A model generated the notes under the pieces. It saw only the letters and a list, made by a program, of their open reading frames with translations, was not told the DNA's origin and ran no database searches. A stretch of DNA of 64,000 nt, taken from Candidatus Krumholzibacteriota bacterium (GTDB taxonomy: Bacteria > Krumholzibacteriota > Krumholzibacteriia > Krumholzibacteriales > Krumholzibacteriaceae). The position numbers and the translations under genes were made by a program. How positions within the stretch are numbered: the first letter of the stretch is position 1; the number at the start of each line of letters is the position of its first letter. The stretch is from contig JAFGBF010000026.1 of NCBI GenBank assembly GCA_016933255.1, positions 62,001-126,000 on the forward strand, read 5' to 3'. Positions 35,089 through 44,626 of this stretch are shown in pieces.

Positions 35089-36222
35089 TTGAAGATCCAT
35101 GAAGGCGACGCGAGAGGGATATTTGCTGCGTTCGGTCTCCCTGTTCCGCCGAGCCGATTCATAACGAAGGCTGAGGAAGCAGGACCTGTGGCGGAGGAAC
35201 TTGGATGCCCTGTAGTCGTCAAGGCCCAGGTACTGGTCGGCGGAAGGGGAAAAGCAGGAGGCGTAAAACTCGCCTCTGATCCGATTGAAGCAGTCGAGAA
35301 GGCAAAAGCGATCCTCGGGATGGATATTAAGGGGCTGACGGTAGAAAAGGTCCTGATAGCAAAGGCTGTGGATATTTCGAAGGAATTCTATGTCGGGATG
35401 GTCGTCGACCGGATCACGCGCAAACCGCTGATGATGATCTCCGCCGAGGGGGGGATCGATATCGAAGAGGTCGCCAAATCGGCTCCCGAGAAGATCCTTA
35501 AAGTCGTAATAGACCCTATTACCGGGCTCCTCCCTTTTCAGACGAGGAAGATGGCTTCTTTTCTGACTTCTGATAAAGACGTAGCCAGACAACTGGGACC
35601 TGTATTCAGATCCCTTTATCAGGCTTTCATGGAAATCGACTCCTCTCTCGCCGAGATAAATCCGCTTGTCGTCAGTCCGGACGGTAAGGTATGGGCGATC
35701 GACGCGAAGATCAATATTGACGATAACAGCCTCTACAGGCACGAGGATATCAGAGCGCTCAGAGATGATTCGATGGAGGACGCAGGAGAGGTCGAAGCGA
35801 GAGAAGCTGATCTTTCATTCGTGAAGCTCGACGGAAGTATAGGCTGCATAGTCAATGGAGCCGGACTTGCGATGGCGACGATGGATATGATCAAGTATTA
35901 CGGCGCCGAACCGGCAAACTTTCTCGATATCGGCGGAAGTTCCAGTCCCGAGAAGGTCCTTTCGGCGATGAAGATCATCCTTAGAGACAAAAATGTGAAA
36001 GCTATCCTGGTAAATATCTTCGGGGGCATTACAAGATGCGACGATGTCGCGAAGGGTCTGCTTGAGGCGAAGAAAAGACTGGGGATAGATATCCCGCTTG
36101 TAGTCCGGCTTACCGGGACGAATGAGGAGGAAGCAAGGGAGCTTCTCAGGGGAACCGAACTTGTAAGCGCCGATACGATGGATGAGGGTGTCAAGAAAGC
36201 TATCGAGATCGCAAACGCTTGA
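35089..36222 (+). CDS. sucC: Succinate--CoA ligase (ADP-forming), beta subunit
   Basis: 377 residues. N-terminal ATP-grasp ('VVVKAQVLVGGRGKAGGVKL', 'EINPLVVSPDGKVWAIDAKI') followed by the CoA-ligase flavodoxin-like domain ('FLDIGGSSSPEKVLSAMKI', 'VNIFGGITRCDDVAKGLLE'). With SucD it interconverts succinyl-CoA and succinate with nucleotide phosphorylation in the TCA cycle. The TTG start has GGAGGT seven bases upstream, and the encoded 'KIHEGDARGIFAAFGLPVP' aligns with the family start. Confidence 0.95.
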   Translation: MKIHEGDARGIFAAFGLPVPPSRFITKAEEAGPVAEELGCPVVVKAQVLVGGRGKAGGVKLASDPIEAVEKAKAILGMDIKGLTVEKVLIAKAVDISKEFYVGMVVDRITRKPLMMISAEGGIDIEEVAKSAPEKILKVVIDPITGLLPFQTRKMASFLTSDKDVARQLGPVFRSLYQAFMEIDSSLAEINPLVVSPDGKVWAIDAKINIDDNSLYRHEDIRALRDDSMEDAGEVEAREADLSFVKLDGSIGCIVNGAGLAMATMDMIKYYGAEPANFLDIGGSSSPEKVLSAMKIILRDKNVKAILVNIFGGITRCDDVAKGLLEAKKRLGIDIPLVVRLTGTNEEEARELLRGTELVSADTMDEGVKKAIEIANA

Positions 36223-36243
36223 TCATCGGAAAGGGAGCTGGTT

Positions 36244-37113
36244 TTGAGTATTCTTATTGATAAAAATACCAGATTGATAGTCCAGGGGATCACTGGTCGC
36301 GACGGCGGGTTTCATGCCAGCCAGATGGTCGCATACGGCACGAATGTCGTCGGCGGCGTGACTCCCGGCAAGGGCGGAATGAAGACGGAAGACGGCGTGC
36401 CGGTCTTTGACAATATGGAAGAAGCTGTCAATGAGACAGGCGCCAACACGAGTGTGATATATGTTCCTGCCCGTTTTGCCGCGGACGCTATCTTCGAGGC
36501 TTCGGATGCCGGAATAGAGCTTGTAGTCTGTATAGCGGAAGGGCTTCCTGTCAGGGATATGCTCAGCGTTCTTCCTTATGTCCGTGAAAGAGGTACCAGA
36601 GTGATCGGCCCCAACAGCCCGGGAGTCATATCTCCCGGCCGGTCAAAGGTGGGAATCATGCCGGGGGATATTCACAAAGAGGGTAATGTAGGTGTTGTAT
36701 CACGAAGTGGGACATTGACTTATGAGATCGTGTATCACCTTACTGTTAACGGCATCGGACAGTCGACGTGCCTGGGTATCGGAGGCGATCCGGTAATAGG
36801 CACGAACCTTCTCGACGCGATGGATCTCTTTGCGAATGATCCCGAGACAGATGCGGTCGTACTTATCGGAGAGATCGGCGGGAATGACGAGGAGAAGGCT
36901 GCCCGGATAATAAAAGATGGATACCCAAAAAAGGTAGCCGCTTTCATAGCCGGCAGGACGGCTCCTCCAGGAAAACGGATGGGGCATGCCGGAGCTATAG
37001 TCACCGGCGGAACAGGTACCGCTGAAGAAAAGATCAAAGCGTTTGCCGACGCAGGGGTAGAGGTGGCAGAGACTCCTGCCCAGATAGCAGGGATCATCTC
37101 CGGGCTGCTTTGA
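36244..37113 (+). CDS. sucD: Succinate--CoA ligase, alpha subunit
   Basis: 289 residues. '[20 protein letters not shown]' is the CoA-binding N-terminus ('[11 protein letters not shown]' type), '[15 protein letters not shown]' the family signature, and '[19 protein letters not shown]' carries the histidine that becomes phosphorylated during catalysis. TTG start with GGGAG upstream, 21 bases after the sucC stop. It forms the active complex with SucC. Confidence 0.95.
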   Translation: MSILIDKNTRLIVQGITGRDGGFHASQMVAYGTNVVGGVTPGKGGMKTEDGVPVFDNMEEAVNETGANTSVIYVPARFAADAIFEASDAGIELVVCIAEGLPVRDMLSVLPYVRERGTRVIGPNSPGVISPGRSKVGIMPGDIHKEGNVGVVSRSGTLTYEIVYHLTVNGIGQSTCLGIGGDPVIGTNLLDAMDLFANDPETDAVVLIGEIGGNDEEKAARIIKDGYPKKVAAFIAGRTAPPGKRMGHAGAIVTGGTGTAEEKIKAFADAGVEVAETPAQIAGIISGLL

Positions 37114-37224
37114 TATCCAGGAGAGCGGGATAGCCTGCGTATCATGGATCGATTTCCTGCCGGGACTCATGCCGGTCTCGCGGCTGATCGAATATTGTAG
37201 TGATTTTCTTATATGGAGGCGATT

Positions 37225-37629
37225 GTGGAAAAAACATTTCTGATGATCAAACCGGAAATGGTAAAGGCGAAAAGACAGGGAGAAATCATAGATTTCATCC
37301 TGCGGAACCGATTCAATATCCTTCGGATGAAACAGTTCAGTTTCGATCTTGAAAGGGCCAGGGACTTTTACGGGATCCACGCTGAAAAACCTTTCTTTGG
37401 CGATCTTATCGAATATATTACTTCTGGCGAAGTGATAGGGTTGGAATTGGAGAAGGATGGAGCTGTGGGGGCCGTGCGCGAGCTGGTAGGAGCGACCGAC
37501 CCCGCGGAGGCAAGGCCTGGGACGATACGCTATATGTATGGGGCCAGTCTTCAGACAAACGCTGTGCATGCTTCAGATTCACCGGAATCGGCAGAAAAAG
37601 AGCTTGCTATAGTGTTTTTCGAAGATTAA
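37225..37629 (+). CDS. ndk: Nucleoside diphosphate kinase
   Basis: 134 residues. 'EKTFLMIKPEMVKAKRQGEI' is the family N-terminus, 'AEARPGTIRYMYG' the substrate loop, and 'QTNAVHASDSPESAEKELAI' contains the phospho-histidine (about residue 115). It balances NTP pools, and would act on the GTP/ATP made by the neighbouring succinyl-CoA ligase. I chose GTG 37225, which has GGAGG six bases upstream; an ATG at 37213 overlaps that ribosome site. The loop 'TIRYMYG' differs from the usual 'TIRGDFG'. Confidence 0.92.
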   Translation: MEKTFLMIKPEMVKAKRQGEIIDFILRNRFNILRMKQFSFDLERARDFYGIHAEKPFFGDLIEYITSGEVIGLELEKDGAVGAVRELVGATDPAEARPGTIRYMYGASLQTNAVHASDSPESAEKELAIVFFED

Positions 37630-37662
37630 TATAAACGCTTTATGGAGAAGGATTTTCATAGA

Positions 37663-38205
37663 ATGGAATTGGACCTTGGTCACGTTGAGGATCGTGAGTC
37701 TTTTTCCTTCAAGGAAGGGTTCACTCTGCCGTCGCACGATGGAGGAGAGAATGAGTGCAGGGCGACTGTTGTTGCCGATGTGACCAGGGCCGGCAGCCGT
37801 TACCTTTTAGAGGCAAAGATCGGGTGCGATTTAAGGACCGAATGCAGCCGCTGTATGAATCTCTTCGACTATAAGGTGAATACTGATCTCAAGATCGTAT
37901 TTCAGCGCGGTGAGAAGGTAGATCTGCCGGACGAAGAGGATGAAAATGATTTTGTTTTTTTTCCTCAGGCAGACACATTTTTATATGATATCTTTCCCCG
38001 CGTAAGGGAAGCTATTCTGCTCGAGCTTCCTATTAAATATTTGTGCAGGGAAGATTGTGCCGGCTTATGCGCAGCATGTGGAGCTGATCTTAATTCCGGC
38101 GAATGCGGTTGCGGGAAAAATGAAGGCGACCCGCGATGGGCGGTTCTCAACAGCCTCAGGGAAGAAACAGAAAATAGAAAAGATCCCCAAAAGCGGGAGG
38201 AGTGA
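37663..38205 (+). CDS. yceD: YceD/DUF177 family protein (23S rRNA accumulation protein)
   Basis: About 180 residues. '[20 protein letters not shown]' and the C-terminal '[19 protein letters not shown]' with 'ECGCG' are the paired cysteine motifs of DUF177/YceD, which are thought to bind zinc. The family acts in ribosomal RNA accumulation and is encoded next to rpmF across bacteria, as here (two bases apart). ATG 37663 has AAGGA ten bases upstream; an ATG at 37642 has none. Confidence 0.88.
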   Translation: MELDLGHVEDRESFSFKEGFTLPSHDGGENECRATVVADVTRAGSRYLLEAKIGCDLRTECSRCMNLFDYKVNTDLKIVFQRGEKVDLPDEEDENDFVFFPQADTFLYDIFPRVREAILLELPIKYLCREDCAGLCAACGADLNSGECGCGKNEGDPRWAVLNSLREETENRKDPQKREE

Positions 38206-38207
38206 TT

Positions 38208-38396
38208 ATGGCAGTACCGAAAAGAAGAACTTCAAAAGCAAAGAAAAACAAGCGCAGGACCCATTGGAAAGCTTCATCTCCTGCTCTGACAAAATGCTCG
38301 CATTGTCATCAACCGAAGCAGCCTCATGTTGTATGTCCTAACTGCGGTTATTATGCCGGACGCGAAGTCATAAAACCTGTTGAAAAAGAAGATTAG
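38208..38396 (+). CDS. rpmF: 50S ribosomal protein L32
   Basis: 62 residues: '[20 protein letters not shown]' then a zinc ribbon with Cys 30, 33, 43 and 46 ('CSHCHQ', 'CPNC'). It is the four-cysteine (zinc-bearing, C+) form. GGGAGGAG precedes the ATG, which lies two bases after the yceD stop; a GTG six bases earlier is not needed. A 9-bp A/T-rich inverted repeat (38379-38387 / 38402-38410) spans the stop codon. Confidence 0.97.
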   Translation: MAVPKRRTSKAKKNKRRTHWKASSPALTKCSHCHQPKQPHVVCPNCGYYAGREVIKPVEKED

Positions 38397-38477
38397 AGGT
38401 TTTTTTCAACATCAGACATGATTCCCGGTTGATGGCAGGACGCTTTGTCCTGTTATCGTCACTTTTCCGGAGTGATA

Positions 38478-39479
38478 ATGAAGATAGCTTTGGATGCCAT
38501 GGGCGGCGACAGGGCGCCACAGGAAATCATCAATGGAGCGATTCAAGCTGTCAAGGAGGCCGCGGGCCGCTTTGACGTGATACTTGTCGGCGATCGGGTC
38601 CTGATTGAAAAACACCTGTCATCTGCCGGCGGGTCGTTTGAGCATATCGAGATCGTTCATGCCCCCGAAGTAATAGGGATGTCTGAATCTCCGGCCACGG
38701 CGCTCAGGCGGAAAAAAAATTCTTCTATCTCAGTCGCTACTGGCCTGGTAAAGGAAGGTCTCGCGCAGGGTTTCCTCAGCGCTGGGAATACCGGGGCGGC
38801 AGTAGCATCATCTCTTTTCTCCTATGGAAGGATTCCCGGCTTCTCAAGGCCGGCGATAGCTATCCATTTTCCGACAAGGAACGGCGGCACGATATTTCTC
38901 GATGGCGGGGCAAATTCTGATTGTACTCCAAAACATCTCTATCAGTTTGCCCTGATGGGTTCGATCTACGCTGAAAACATATTGAAGAGAAATAATCCCA
39001 AAGTGGGGCTTCTCAGTATCGGTGAAGAATCGTCAAAAGGCAATGAACTGGCGCGAGAGGCACACAAACTTCTTGAAAAAAGCAGTGTGAATTTCATAGG
39101 AAATGTCGAGGGGCATGACATTTTCCGGGATTCTGTCGATGTCGTAGTGACCGACGGATTTACCGGGAATGTCGTTTTGAAGTTTACAGAATCAATAATC
39201 GACTATATGAATGGCCTGATCAAAGAAAGCGTTTCCGAGAACCTGCTGGCAAAATTAGGCGCTTTACTTATGAGACCTGCTTTTCTGAGGATAAAAAGGA
39301 GACTGGATTATTCCGAATATGGCGGTATGCCCCTTCTGGGTGTTGATGGGGTCACCATTATCGGGCACGGCGGTTCTAACGCCAAGGCTATCAAGAACGC
39401 TCTTTTTGCAGTAGAGGATTTCTATAGGATCGGAATGAACTTGAAGATGAAGAACAGTATGGAGGCAGATCGCCAGTGA
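38478..39479 (+). CDS. plsX: Phosphate acyltransferase PlsX
   Basis: 333 residues. 'MKIALDAMGGDRAPQEIING' and 'GMSESPATALRRKKNSSIS' are PlsX signatures, and 'TDGFTGNVVLKFTESI' the conserved core loop. It converts acyl-ACP into acyl-phosphate for phospholipid synthesis at the inner membrane. GGAG lies six bases before the ATG; a longer frame to 38445 is not typical. It overlaps fabH by four bases. Confidence 0.97.
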   Translation: MKIALDAMGGDRAPQEIINGAIQAVKEAAGRFDVILVGDRVLIEKHLSSAGGSFEHIEIVHAPEVIGMSESPATALRRKKNSSISVATGLVKEGLAQGFLSAGNTGAAVASSLFSYGRIPGFSRPAIAIHFPTRNGGTIFLDGGANSDCTPKHLYQFALMGSIYAENILKRNNPKVGLLSIGEESSKGNELAREAHKLLEKSSVNFIGNVEGHDIFRDSVDVVVTDGFTGNVVLKFTESIIDYMNGLIKESVSENLLAKLGALLMRPAFLRIKRRLDYSEYGGMPLLGVDGVTIIGHGGSNAKAIKNALFAVEDFYRIGMNLKMKNSMEADRQ

Positions 39480-40474
39480 GTGGAAAAAACGAAAAAATGA
39501 GTGCGAAGATCACAGGGATCGGATATTACATACCCGAGCGCATAATGACGAATTCCGAGCTTGAGACGATGGTGGATACTACCGATGAGTGGATCGTCAC
39601 GCGAACAGGTATAAGGGAACGAAGGATCGCTGCTCCCGATCAGGCAGCAAGCGACCTTGGTTTTGAGGCGGCGAAAGCTGCTCTAAAGAATGCTGACCTC
39701 GATCCGAAAGAACTGGATCTGATCGTCGTGGCAACGGTTACTCCAGATATGGCACTGCCTGCTACCGGATGTATTCTTCAGGATAAGCTTGGAGCGACAA
39801 AGGCAGCGGCGTTCGACGTCAGCGCCGCCTGTTCCGGATTTATCTATGCCCTTACGATGGTTCAGTCGATGGTCGGGATCGGACACGTAAAAAAGGCTCT
39901 CGTCGTCGGAGTCGAAGTCCTCTCGAAGATCACCGATTGGGAGGATAGAAAGACATGTATTCTTTTCGGTGACGGAGCGGGGGCCGTGGTAGTAGAAAGA
40001 TGTCCTCAAGGAGAAGGAATCCTCGGTACATTCATGCAGAGCGATGGTTCGCTGGGGGAACTCCTTTATCTTCCAGGGGGTGGATCGAGGAATCCCATCA
40101 CCAAAGAAAATCTTGAGCAAAGGCTTCAGTATGTAAAAATGAAAGGCGACGGGCTCTTTAAATATGCTGTCAGAAGTATGGTCGATGCGGCGAAAAGTAC
40201 TCTTGTAGAAGCCGGACTGACGACCAAAGATGTCGATTTCCTGATCCCTCACCAGGCGAATATCAGGATCATAGAGGGTGTAAGAAAAAGGCTCAAGCTT
40301 GATATGGATCAGGTCGTCGTGAATATAGACAGGATCGGCAATACGTCTACGGCAAGTATACCTATCGCCCTCGGTGAATTGAATGAAAGTGGAAATCTGA
40401 AAAAAGGCGATCTTGTGATCATGGTCGCTTTTGGCGGCGGGCTCACATGGGGTTCGGTCTTATTCAGAAGGTAA
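39476..40474 (+). CDS. fabH: Beta-ketoacyl-ACP synthase III
   Basis: 332 residues. Catalytic Cys in 'FDVSAACSGFIYALTMV' (about 118), His in 'FLIPHQANIRIIEGV' (about 255) and Asn in 'NIDRIGNTSTASIPIAL' (about 287). It condenses an acyl-CoA with malonyl-ACP to begin fatty acid synthesis. The GTG overlaps the plsX stop (GTGA) with GGAGG upstream; an ATG at 39497 is a less likely start. Confidence 0.97.
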   Translation: MSGKNEKMSAKITGIGYYIPERIMTNSELETMVDTTDEWIVTRTGIRERRIAAPDQAASDLGFEAAKAALKNADLDPKELDLIVVATVTPDMALPATGCILQDKLGATKAAAFDVSAACSGFIYALTMVQSMVGIGHVKKALVVGVEVLSKITDWEDRKTCILFGDGAGAVVVERCPQGEGILGTFMQSDGSLGELLYLPGGGSRNPITKENLEQRLQYVKMKGDGLFKYAVRSMVDAAKSTLVEAGLTTKDVDFLIPHQANIRIIEGVRKRLKLDMDQVVVNIDRIGNTSTASIPIALGELNESGNLKKGDLVIMVAFGGGLTWGSVLFRR

Positions 40475-40537
40475 GAAAAGTTTCTGGTTTCTGCCCCTCG
40501 TGGGCGGTCTTCCGGTACATGATAAGGAGATGGAAGT

Positions 40538-41473
40538 ATGAAAGCAGCGATGCTTTTTCCTGGTCAGGGATCGCAGTTTGTCGGGATGGGGAAGGATCTT
40601 GCGGAGAATTTTTCCATCGCGGCAGAACTATATGAGGAAGCAGACGAGGCTCTTGGATTTTCGATCTCAAGGCTTTGTTTTGAAGGAGATGCGGCCGAGC
40701 TGACTGAGACCAGGAATGCACAGCCTGCCATACTGCTTCACAGCATCATAGCGGCAAGGATCCTGCTCGAAGAAGCAGGGATCGAACCTGCTATAGCTGC
40801 CGGACACAGCCTTGGGGAGTATTCGGCCCTTGTCGCTTCAAATGTGCTTGATGGCATCGACGCATTGAAGATAGTGCGCAGGAGAGGCGAACTTATGTTC
40901 GATGCCGGACTCAGCCAGCCTGGAACGATGGCGGCGATCATCGGAATGGCAGATGAAGATGTAGCCCGTGCCTGCGAAGAAGCTTCTTCAGGTGACCAGA
41001 TCGTGGTCGTAGCGAATATCAACTCACCTGGACAGATCGTCATTTCGGGGAATATTGGGGCTGTAGAGAAAGCTATGGAGATCGCTGATTCCAATGGAGC
41101 GAAAAAAGTGGTAAAACTCAATGTAAGCGGAGCTTTTCATTCACCGCTGGTCGCTTCAGCCGAGAAGGAACTTGTTTCATATATCGGGAGTTTCAGCCTC
41201 AGCGATGCTTCAACCGGAGTAATATGCAACGCCGACGCGAAAATGATAACTTCAAGAAGTGATATCATCGACGCTCTGTCGCGCCAGCTGACAAACCCTG
41301 TTCTCTGGTCGGATTCGATGAGGCTGCTGGCTGCCCGGTGGGATGGTCCGATCATTGAAGCAGGTCCGGGAAGGGTGCTTGCTGGACTGATGAAAAGGAT
41401 CGATCGCAGCAGGACGGTGGAGAGTGCCGGAACGGTAGAAGATATCCAGAAGTTACTTGAAAGAAAGATTTGA
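40538..41473 (+). CDS. fabD: Malonyl-CoA:ACP transacylase
   Basis: 311 residues. 'LFPGQGSQFVGMGKDL' and 'AAGHSLGEYSALVASNVL' with the active-site Ser (about 90), a later His in 'SGAFHSPLVASAEKEL', and 'IIEAGPGRVLAGLMKRI' at the end. It loads malonyl groups on ACP (encoded 0.8 kb downstream). AAGGAG lies nine bases before the ATG. Confidence 0.97.
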   Translation: MKAAMLFPGQGSQFVGMGKDLAENFSIAAELYEEADEALGFSISRLCFEGDAAELTETRNAQPAILLHSIIAARILLEEAGIEPAIAAGHSLGEYSALVASNVLDGIDALKIVRRRGELMFDAGLSQPGTMAAIIGMADEDVARACEEASSGDQIVVVANINSPGQIVISGNIGAVEKAMEIADSNGAKKVVKLNVSGAFHSPLVASAEKELVSYIGSFSLSDASTGVICNADAKMITSRSDIIDALSRQLTNPVLWSDSMRLLAARWDGPIIEAGPGRVLAGLMKRIDRSRTVESAGTVEDIQKLLERKI

Positions 41474-41529
41474 TTTAGATAAAGTTATCCTTTACGTAAG
41501 GATCGGGTTTTGATATACAGGACTGCGTT

Positions 41530-42276
41530 ATGATTGATTTGAAAGAAAAGACTGCGGTAGTTACGGGAGCCGGACAGGGAATAGGCCGCGATATTGTTCT
41601 TGCTCTCGGCAGAAGAGGTGCGGATGTCGCCGTCATCGATGTCAATCTCGAAACTGCTGAAGAGACTGTGAGCCTGCTTGAAAAATCTGGAAGCAAAGGG
41701 CTGGCTCTCAGGTGTGATATCGCCGACTATTCAAAGGTTCAGGATTGTGTCAAAGAGATCCTCGGCTGGAGGGAACAGATACATTTCCTGATAAACAATG
41801 CCGGCATAACCAGAGACAACCTGCTTCTCAGGATGGGTGAGGATGAATGGAAAAAAGTAATAGACATCAATCTCACCGGAACATTCAACATGACGAAAGT
41901 CGTATCGAAACACATGTTCAAGAAACGTTTCGGACGTATCGTCAGTATCGCATCAGTTATCGGGCAGATGGGAAATGCCGGTCAGAGTAATTACGCGGCG
42001 AGCAAAGCGGGTATTATAGGATTCTCTAAATCGGTAGCAAAGGAGTTTGCCCCCAGAAACGTGACGGTAAACGCGATTGCTCCCGGATTTATTGAGACGG
42101 CGATGACTTCTGTCCTTCCGGAGGAAGTGCAGGAAGGTATGCGCCGAATGATCCCGCTCGGGAAATTCGGGACTGGGGAAGATGTAGCCAACATCGTTCT
42201 CTTTCTTGTTTCCGAGCTGGGAAGTTACGTAACAGGACAGGTCATAAACTGTGATGGTGGAATGGTAATGTCTTAA
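41530..42276 (+). CDS. fabG: 3-oxoacyl-ACP reductase
   Basis: 248 residues, short-chain dehydrogenase. 'VVTGAGQGIGRDI' (NADPH-binding, residues 11-23), 'INNAGITRDNLLLRM', 'SIASVIGQMGNAGQSNYAAS' with the Ser/Tyr/Lys catalytic set, and a C-terminal 'GQVINCDGGMVM'. It reduces the beta-keto group formed by FabH or FabF. Confidence 0.97.
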   Translation: MIDLKEKTAVVTGAGQGIGRDIVLALGRRGADVAVIDVNLETAEETVSLLEKSGSKGLALRCDIADYSKVQDCVKEILGWREQIHFLINNAGITRDNLLLRMGEDEWKKVIDINLTGTFNMTKVVSKHMFKKRFGRIVSIASVIGQMGNAGQSNYAASKAGIIGFSKSVAKEFAPRNVTVNAIAPGFIETAMTSVLPEEVQEGMRRMIPLGKFGTGEDVANIVLFLVSELGSYVTGQVINCDGGMVMS

Positions 42277-42312
42277 GTTGAAAGACAGGACAAACAGGAG
42301 GTCAGGAGTACA

Positions 42313-42549
42313 ATGACGATCGAAGAAAGAGTAAAAAAAGTAGTGGAAGATCAGCTTTCAGTAAACCAGGACCAGATCATCCCCGAGGCTTCTTTCATTG
42401 ATGATCTCGGAGCCGATTCGCTCGATACGGTCGAGCTCGTAATGGCTCTCGAAGAGGAATTCGGTGTGGAGATCCCTGACGATGAAGCAGAGAAGATCAC
42501 CAAGGTAGGAGCGGCGATAGAGTATATCAAGGCGCATGTAACTGAATAG
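42313..42549 (+). CDS. acpP: Acyl carrier protein
   Basis: 78 residues, acidic. Ser36 in '[18 protein letters not shown]' is the site of the 4'-phosphopantetheine arm. Standard ACP length, ending '[11 protein letters not shown]'. CAGGAGGTCAGG lies upstream. It carries the growing acyl chain for the enzymes encoded around it. Confidence 0.98.
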   Translation: MTIEERVKKVVEDQLSVNQDQIIPEASFIDDLGADSLDTVELVMALEEEFGVEIPDDEAEKITKVGAAIEYIKAHVTE

Positions 42550-42604
42550 TTCCCTTATACGGGTCGCGCGATAGATGCAGAACTGGGTCTGCGAGGGGGA
42601 GAAC

Positions 42605-43840
42605 GTGTTCGATAATGGAAGAAGAGTGGTTGTCACCGGATTGGGAGCTATAACTCCCTGCGGAAATACTGTTCAGGAAAACTGGGATAACATAAAATCT
42701 GGAAATTCCGGTATCGACCTGATCAAGGCTTTTGATACCAGTGAATTTTCCAGCCGTATCGGCGGAGAGGTCAAGAATTTCGATCCCCTCGATTATATCG
42801 ACAGGAAAGAAGCAAAGAGGATGGATCGTTTCGTCCATTTTGCCCTGGCCGCTTCCCAGGAAGCCATGATCAGTTTCGAGGGTAAGGATATCGATGGCGA
42901 GAATATCGCGACGATCATCGGTTCCGGTATCGGCGGGATAATTACATTTGAAAAGCAGCACGAGAACCTGCTCAGTAAAGGTCCGGGAAAGATCAGTCCA
43001 TTCTATATTCCGATGATGATCTCCGATATGGCTTCCGGCCTGGTATCGATAAGATATGGGCTGAAGGGCCCGAATTTCTGCACCGTGTCGGCTTGTGCGT
43101 CAGGCGGTAATGCTATAGCGACGTCTTTCATGCTTATAAAAAACGGTTATTCCGATGCTGCTCTCACAGGCGGCACAGAAGGGACGATATCGCCGATGGC
43201 CCTCGGCGGATTCTGTTCGATGAAGGCGCTTTCCACGCGGAATGACGACCCGAAGACGGCGAGCAGGCCTTTTGATGTCGGCAGGGACGGCTTCGTCATG
43301 TCGGAAGGAGCAGGTGTAGTCCTGCTTGAGGAACTCGAACACGCAAAAGCAAGAGGGGCAGAGATTTTTGCTGAATTGTCAGGAGTAGGGATGTCGGGTG
43401 ACGCGTATCACATGACATCTCCGGTTCCCGGAGGTGCGGGAGCGGTTCATGCCATGGAGATGGCTCTCCGCGACGCGGGGCTCGAGCCTGAAGAGATCGA
43501 TTATATCAATGCTCACGGGACTTCGACGCTTTACAATGACAGAGCAGAATCAGAGGCTATCCGAAGTGTGTTCGGCGAACGGGATTCGCTTCATGTGAGC
43601 TCTACGAAATCATCGACAGGCCACCTTCTCGGCGCGGCCGCCGGGATTGAGTTTGTCGTATGCGTCAAGGCTCTACTTGAGCAGACGATTCCGCCGACCG
43701 CGAATTTGAAGGATGTCGATCCCGAATGCCAGGTCAACCATGTCACAGGCAGGGCCGCCGAAAAGGAAATGAATCATATCTTGAGCAACTCGTTCGGATT
43801 TGGAGGACATAACGTTAGTCTTCTCCTGTCAAAGTTCTAG
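42605..43840 (+). CDS. fabF: Beta-ketoacyl-ACP synthase II
   Basis: About 411 residues. Cys-His-His triad: 'CTVSACASGGNAIATSF' (about 163), 'YINAHGTSTLYND' (about 302) and 'SSTKSSTGHLLGAAAGIEF' (about 339). It elongates acyl-ACP chains. GTG 42605 follows GAGGGGGAGA and gives the usual short N-terminus before 'RRVVVTGLGAITP'; an ATG at 42575 would add ten odd residues. The gene stops 13 bases before rnc. Confidence 0.96.
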   Translation: MFDNGRRVVVTGLGAITPCGNTVQENWDNIKSGNSGIDLIKAFDTSEFSSRIGGEVKNFDPLDYIDRKEAKRMDRFVHFALAASQEAMISFEGKDIDGENIATIIGSGIGGIITFEKQHENLLSKGPGKISPFYIPMMISDMASGLVSIRYGLKGPNFCTVSACASGGNAIATSFMLIKNGYSDAALTGGTEGTISPMALGGFCSMKALSTRNDDPKTASRPFDVGRDGFVMSEGAGVVLLEELEHAKARGAEIFAELSGVGMSGDAYHMTSPVPGGAGAVHAMEMALRDAGLEPEEIDYINAHGTSTLYNDRAESEAIRSVFGERDSLHVSSTKSSTGHLLGAAAGIEFVVCVKALLEQTIPPTANLKDVDPECQVNHVTGRAAEKEMNHILSNSFGFGGHNVSLLLSKF

Positions 43841-43853
43841 GCCAGAGGGAGAT

Positions 43854-44618
43854 ATGCATTTCATGCGAAGGTTGTACGATGGGGTCCTGAAACTTTTCAG
43901 GCATGATCCTGTGGAAAGTCCCGGGAATCTTCATCTGCTTGAAAAAAAGATCGGATACAGATTCAGGAACAGGCGGTTTCTTGTTGAAGCTCTTACCCAT
44001 CGTTCGACACTCGGCGAACTAAAGCCCGGCGAAGAAGGAACAACCTATGAAAGGCTTGAATTCCTGGGTGATTCTGTTCTGGCTCTGGTAACCACAGAAT
44101 TTCTTATGCGGAATTTCCCCGACGAGAACGAGGGGCAGCTGACCCAGAAGAAATCCCTGCTTGTCAGTAAGAATGTCCTTACGAAAAAGGCTGCTTCCAT
44201 CCGCCTGAAAGATCACGTCATACTCAGCGATAATGCTTTCAAGGGAGGAGTCCACGGACAGGATTCCATACAGACAGCCGTTTTTGAGGCGGTTATCGGC
44301 GCCGTATATCTGGACGGAGGACTTGCGCCTTCGCAAAACCTGATCGAGAACCTTATCCTTGACGATATTGACGAGATAATCGATCACACGGATCACATCA
44401 ACTACAAGAGCTATCTACAGGAATGGACCCAGAAAAAATTCAAGGGATATCCCAAGTACAGGGTAAAATCGACAACAGGTCCCGAGCATGACAAACTGTT
44501 CCTGATCGAAGTCAGGGTCGGTGAAGATGTGACCGGCAGGGGCCGGGGTAAAAGCAAAAAAGATGCTGAACAGATGGCAGCGAAGGAAGCACTTAATAAA
44601 TTGAGGAAGACTCATTAA
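43854..44618 (+). CDS. rnc: Ribonuclease III
   Basis: About 254 residues. 'TTYERLEFLGDSVLALVTTE' is the RNase III signature with catalytic acidic residues, and 'QTAVFEAVIGAVYLDGG' has the second Glu. The double-stranded RNA-binding domain occupies the last ~75 residues ('NYKSYLQEWTQKKFKGYPKY' through 'SKKDAEQMAAKEAL'). It processes rRNA precursors. GAGGGA precedes ATG 43854; the frame is open back to 43800 but overlaps fabF. Confidence 0.96.
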   Translation: MHFMRRLYDGVLKLFRHDPVESPGNLHLLEKKIGYRFRNRRFLVEALTHRSTLGELKPGEEGTTYERLEFLGDSVLALVTTEFLMRNFPDENEGQLTQKKSLLVSKNVLTKKAASIRLKDHVILSDNAFKGGVHGQDSIQTAVFEAVIGAVYLDGGLAPSQNLIENLILDDIDEIIDHTDHINYKSYLQEWTQKKFKGYPKYRVKSTTGPEHDKLFLIEVRVGEDVTGRGRGKSKKDAEQMAAKEALNKLRKTH

Positions 44619-44626
44619 GGAGAAAT

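Noticed and set aside
35032-35742. Open frame of 236 codons on the minus strand
   Set aside because: Antisense of sucC and of the end of the CpgS-like gene.
36700-37569. Open frame of 289 codons on the minus strand
   Set aside because: It is the antisense of sucD and ndk, both clearly coding with active-site motifs; its translation has no recognisable domain.
38379-38410. GTTGAAAAA/TTTTTCAAC inverted repeat over the rpmF stop as a terminator
   Set aside because: Only A/T-rich pairing with a 14-base loop and no U-tract after it; plsX downstream belongs to the same conserved cluster.
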